NCBI GenBank assembly: GCA_002938115.1
Contig: PTKD01000070.1
Location: forward strand, 1-8,906
Origin: Alphaproteobacteria bacterium MarineAlpha9_Bin7
Lineage (GTDB): Bacteria > Pseudomonadota > Alphaproteobacteria > UBA7887
Length of the DNA: 8,906 nt
Reading direction: 5' to 3'
The translations under genes and the position numbers were made by a program. The notes beneath the pieces were generated by a model, which saw only the letters and a list, made by a program, of their open reading frames with translations, was not told where the DNA came from and ran no database searches. Of the stretch, positions 6,969 through 8,906 are shown piece after piece; position 1 is the first letter of the stretch, and every line of letters starts with the position of its first letter.

Positions 6969-8774
6969 CTAAATGGAGGCAGTCGCAGACTGAAGCCATG
7001 TCGTTGCATTTTCGTCCAGCAATGGCGACAAATTCGCTCGGACTGTGGCGTGATAACGATTTAGCCAAGCGGTCTCCTTTGCTGTCAGTAGGCTCTTTTG
7101 TACAAGCTGGAGATCAATAGGAGCCCATGTCAGGATTTCAAAACCAAGTAAATCGTGTTCTCCTCTTTCCGGCCTGCCGCGTTCAACCACCGTGAGCAAA
7201 TTTTCGATACGAATGCCATAAGCCCCGGTCTTGTAGTACCCTGGCTCATTGGACACGATCATGCCGGGTTGCAGTGGTATTCCCGCTGTGCTTGCGGAAA
7301 TCCGATGTGGACCCTCGTGGACACTAAGATAACTTCCTACTCCGTGACCTGTCCCGTGCTTATAGTCAAGGCCAGCTTCCCAAAGCGATGTCCGGGCGAG
7401 TGTGTCAAGCTGTTCACCGGAGGTGCTGACAGGGAAGAGTGCAGTGGCGATTGCGATATGCCCCTTCAGTACCCGAGTAAAGCGATCACACATTTCGTGG
7501 GTGGGTGTGCCAATTGCGATGGTGCGGGTAACGTCCGTGGTGCCGTCCAGGTATTGGGCCCCAGAGTCCACCAAATACAATTCGCCGGGCGAAAGTGCGC
7601 GGTTGCTCTCAGCATTTACTCGATAGTGAACAATCGCCCCATGAATGCCAGCACCAGAAATTGTCGGAAAACTCAATCCTTGGAAATGCTCTCCGTCACG
7701 ACGGAATTCTTCGAGTTGATCAGCAGCTTGTATTTCCGTGAGTTGTCCATCTTTAGAAGCCTCATTAATCCAGTGCAGGAATCGAGTTAATGCAATTCCG
7801 TCGCGTAAATGCGCGGCGCGGGTACCTTCAAGTTCGATACCGTTCTTAATTGCCTTTGGGAGGGTGCACGGGTCTGAAACCTCTATCAACTTGGCTTCCC
7901 CGCCAGAGAGTTGTCGGTATACCCAGTCGCTGGTCGTGATAGGGTCAATCTGGATCTGTTGAGTCTTGTTCGCTAAAAGAGTCAGTGCTGCGCCAAAGGT
8001 TTCAGGATCATAAATAGATACTTGATTGCCCAGATGGGACCCAAGGTCTTTTGTCAATTTACGTTGATCGATAAATAGGTCGACCGAAGAGTCTTGATAC
8101 AAAATTGCAAACACTAGGTTGAGAGGAGTAAATTCTACGTCGCCACCCCGAAGGTTTAGCAGCCAAGCAATCGAATCGGTCATGGTCAGGACCGTGGCAT
8201 CGGACCCGTGATCCGCGAGTTTGTTTGCCGTTTGGGCGCATTTCTCTCTTAGATTGACTCCTGCGAACCGTACATCGTGTGCCACAGCAGGTGAAACTGG
8301 AGCCGGTGGTTGCGTCGCCCATACGGAATCGATGAGATTTTCATCGATGGCTATCAACGAGCTCTCACTAAACTCGCACATCTTTCTCAGTCGTTGGGCT
8401 TGGCTCCGACTGTGGAGGCGTGGGTCGTAACCCAAACGAGAGCCCTTGGGCAGTTCTCGTTCTAACCAGTTGTCTACCGATACATCAGCAAGGGGTACGA
8501 CTTGGAAAAGCTGTACATCAACTTCCCCCTTTGCTTGCAAGGTGTACCGGCCATCGACGAACAATGCTGCACGATCTTCAAGGATGACCGCTGTTCCCGC
8601 CGAGCCGGTAAATCCCGTTAGCCAGGCAAGCCTCTTTGCATATGTTGGGACATACTCTCCTTGATGCTCGTCTGCGCTCGGTACGAGGAACCCATCTACG
8701 TTGGCTTCATAAATTGCAGCACGTAATGCGGTAAGTCGCGATAATGCCGGTTCTGGGCTCGTAATCTCGTTCAT
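6969..8774 (-). CDS. pepP: Xaa-Pro aminopeptidase (aminopeptidase P, peptidase family M24B)
   Basis: This cytoplasmic metallopeptidase removes the N-terminal residue from peptides with proline in position 2, normally using two Mn2+ ions. From the ATG at 8774 it has 601 residues, the usual size for the three-domain XPNPEP1-like form rather than the shorter E. coli PepP. Two creatinase-like N-terminal domains cover about residues 1-300, with landmarks DGFLVPSADEHQGEYVP and LAWLTGFTGSAG. The C-terminal pita-bread domain has all five metal ligands: Asp403 (VDSGAQ), Asp414 (TTDVTRT), His477 (GTGHGVG), Glu510 (SNEPGYY) and Glu524 (IRIENL). Spacing agrees with human XPNPEP1 to within one residue. 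His383 in IVHYRV fits the catalytic histidine. No signal peptide is seen. No convincing ribosome site precedes 8774, and the frame is open to the window edge through a GTG at 8903, so the true N-terminus could be longer. The chosen start matches the family length. Confidence 0.93.
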   Translation of the reverse strand: MNEITSPEPALSRLTALRAAIYEANVDGFLVPSADEHQGEYVPTYAKRLAWLTGFTGSAGTAVILEDRAALFVDGRYTLQAKGEVDVQLFQVVPLADVSVDNWLERELPKGSRLGYDPRLHSRSQAQRLRKMCEFSESSLIAIDENLIDSVWATQPPAPVSPAVAHDVRFAGVNLREKCAQTANKLADHGSDATVLTMTDSIAWLLNLRGGDVEFTPLNLVFAILYQDSSVDLFIDQRKLTKDLGSHLGNQVSIYDPETFGAALTLLANKTQQIQIDPITTSDWVYRQLSGGEAKLIEVSDPCTLPKAIKNGIELEGTRAAHLRDGIALTRFLHWINEASKDGQLTEIQAADQLEEFRRDGEHFQGLSFPTISGAGIHGAIVHYRVNAESNRALSPGELYLVDSGAQYLDGTTDVTRTIAIGTPTHEMCDRFTRVLKGHIAIATALFPVSTSGEQLDTLARTSLWEAGLDYKHGTGHGVGSYLSVHEGPHRISASTAGIPLQPGMIVSNEPGYYKTGAYGIRIENLLTVVERGRPERGEHDLLGFEILTWAPIDLQLVQKSLLTAKETAWLNRYHATVRANLSPLLDENATTWLQSATASI

Positions 8775-8906
8775 GGTTTTTGCGAGAAGGTCATTCAGTG
8801 TTTTTTTAAGAAATGGGCTGGGTGTGGGAGAAACCAAACACATCCAGCCTTCCGGATCAAAACCTCGAGGCGCAGCTGCTACCCCTTCGACTAGGGCACG
8901 CACATC
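8775..8906 (-). other. In-frame open extension upstream of the aminopeptidase start
   Basis: These 44 codons run into the aminopeptidase start with no stop and continue past the window edge. The other two - strand frames have stops here. The translation, including PRGFDPEGWMCLVSPTPS and a helix-like FLKKTLNDLLAKT, looks protein-like but I do not recognise it and it is not part of the usual aminopeptidase P N-terminus. It could be a true N-terminal extension, the end of an upstream gene fused in frame, or an untranslated leader that is open by chance. An open run of this length is not rare by chance, so the evidence is weak. Confidence 0.3.

Noticed and set aside
6943..6975. tRNA 3'-end-like sequence: GCGGTTCGACCCCGC resembles a T-arm, followed by GGCTAAA.
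   Set aside because: Only four of five T-stem pairs form. No matching 5' acceptor strand, D-arm or anticodon arm exists upstream, and there is no CCA. The stretch also runs into the aminopeptidase stop codon. Most likely chance; a tRNA-derived attachment remnant cannot be shown.
7155..7790. 211-codon open frame on the + strand opposite the aminopeptidase gene.
   Set aside because: The - strand here encodes the catalytic domain with all metal ligands and strong family conservation. The + strand translation resembles no known family and has no ribosome site, so it is an antisense shadow.

Overview
The window reads as ordinary chromosome from an alphaproteobacterium of moderate GC content (about 50% by eye). 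The main support is the gene run bamD-recN-ligA on the + strand, a conserved neighbourhood in that class. The encoded proteins also carry wording I associate with alphaproteobacterial homologues: the BamD 'HLAGKEMEIGR' stretch, the RecN 'IRDVVVIDRLDLEL' start, and a roughly 600-residue three-domain aminopeptidase P. No mobile element, CRISPR array, RNA gene or long repeat was found.

Layout. Positions 49-1095 (-) encode an exported protein of the metal-dependent cyclase / kynurenine-formamidase fold. Positions 1096-1378 form a divergent regulatory region. It holds two candidate promoters for the cyclase gene, two small palindromes overlapping them, and an extended -10 promoter for bamD. The + strand then runs bamD (1379-2215), recN (2239-3915) and ligA (3912-6020). 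recN follows bamD by 23 bases, and ligA overlaps recN by the ATGA tetranucleotide, so the three look like one operon. After 103 bases with its own candidate promoter comes a three-helix membrane protein with a C-terminal DUF1499 domain (6124-6903). A 65-base convergent gap separates it from an Xaa-Pro aminopeptidase on the - strand (6969-8774). The aminopeptidase reading frame stays open upstream to the window edge.

How the genes relate. BamD is an outer-membrane assembly lipoprotein. RecN and LigA both serve DNA repair: RecN is an SMC-like protein of double-strand break repair, and LigA is the NAD+-dependent replicative ligase. Their grouping is a conserved synteny rather than one pathway. 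The cyclase, the DUF1499 protein and the aminopeptidase have no visible functional link to the operon.

Assessment. I see no convincing new biological system. The points worth a second look are the Gln-for-His changes in the metal motif of the exported cyclase, the palindromes over its promoters, the absence of lpxC upstream of bamD, and the uninterrupted reading frame running into the aminopeptidase from beyond the window. Start codons for bamD and the DUF1499 gene are moved downstream of the longest open frames because promoter, ribosome-site and protein evidence favour the shorter forms.
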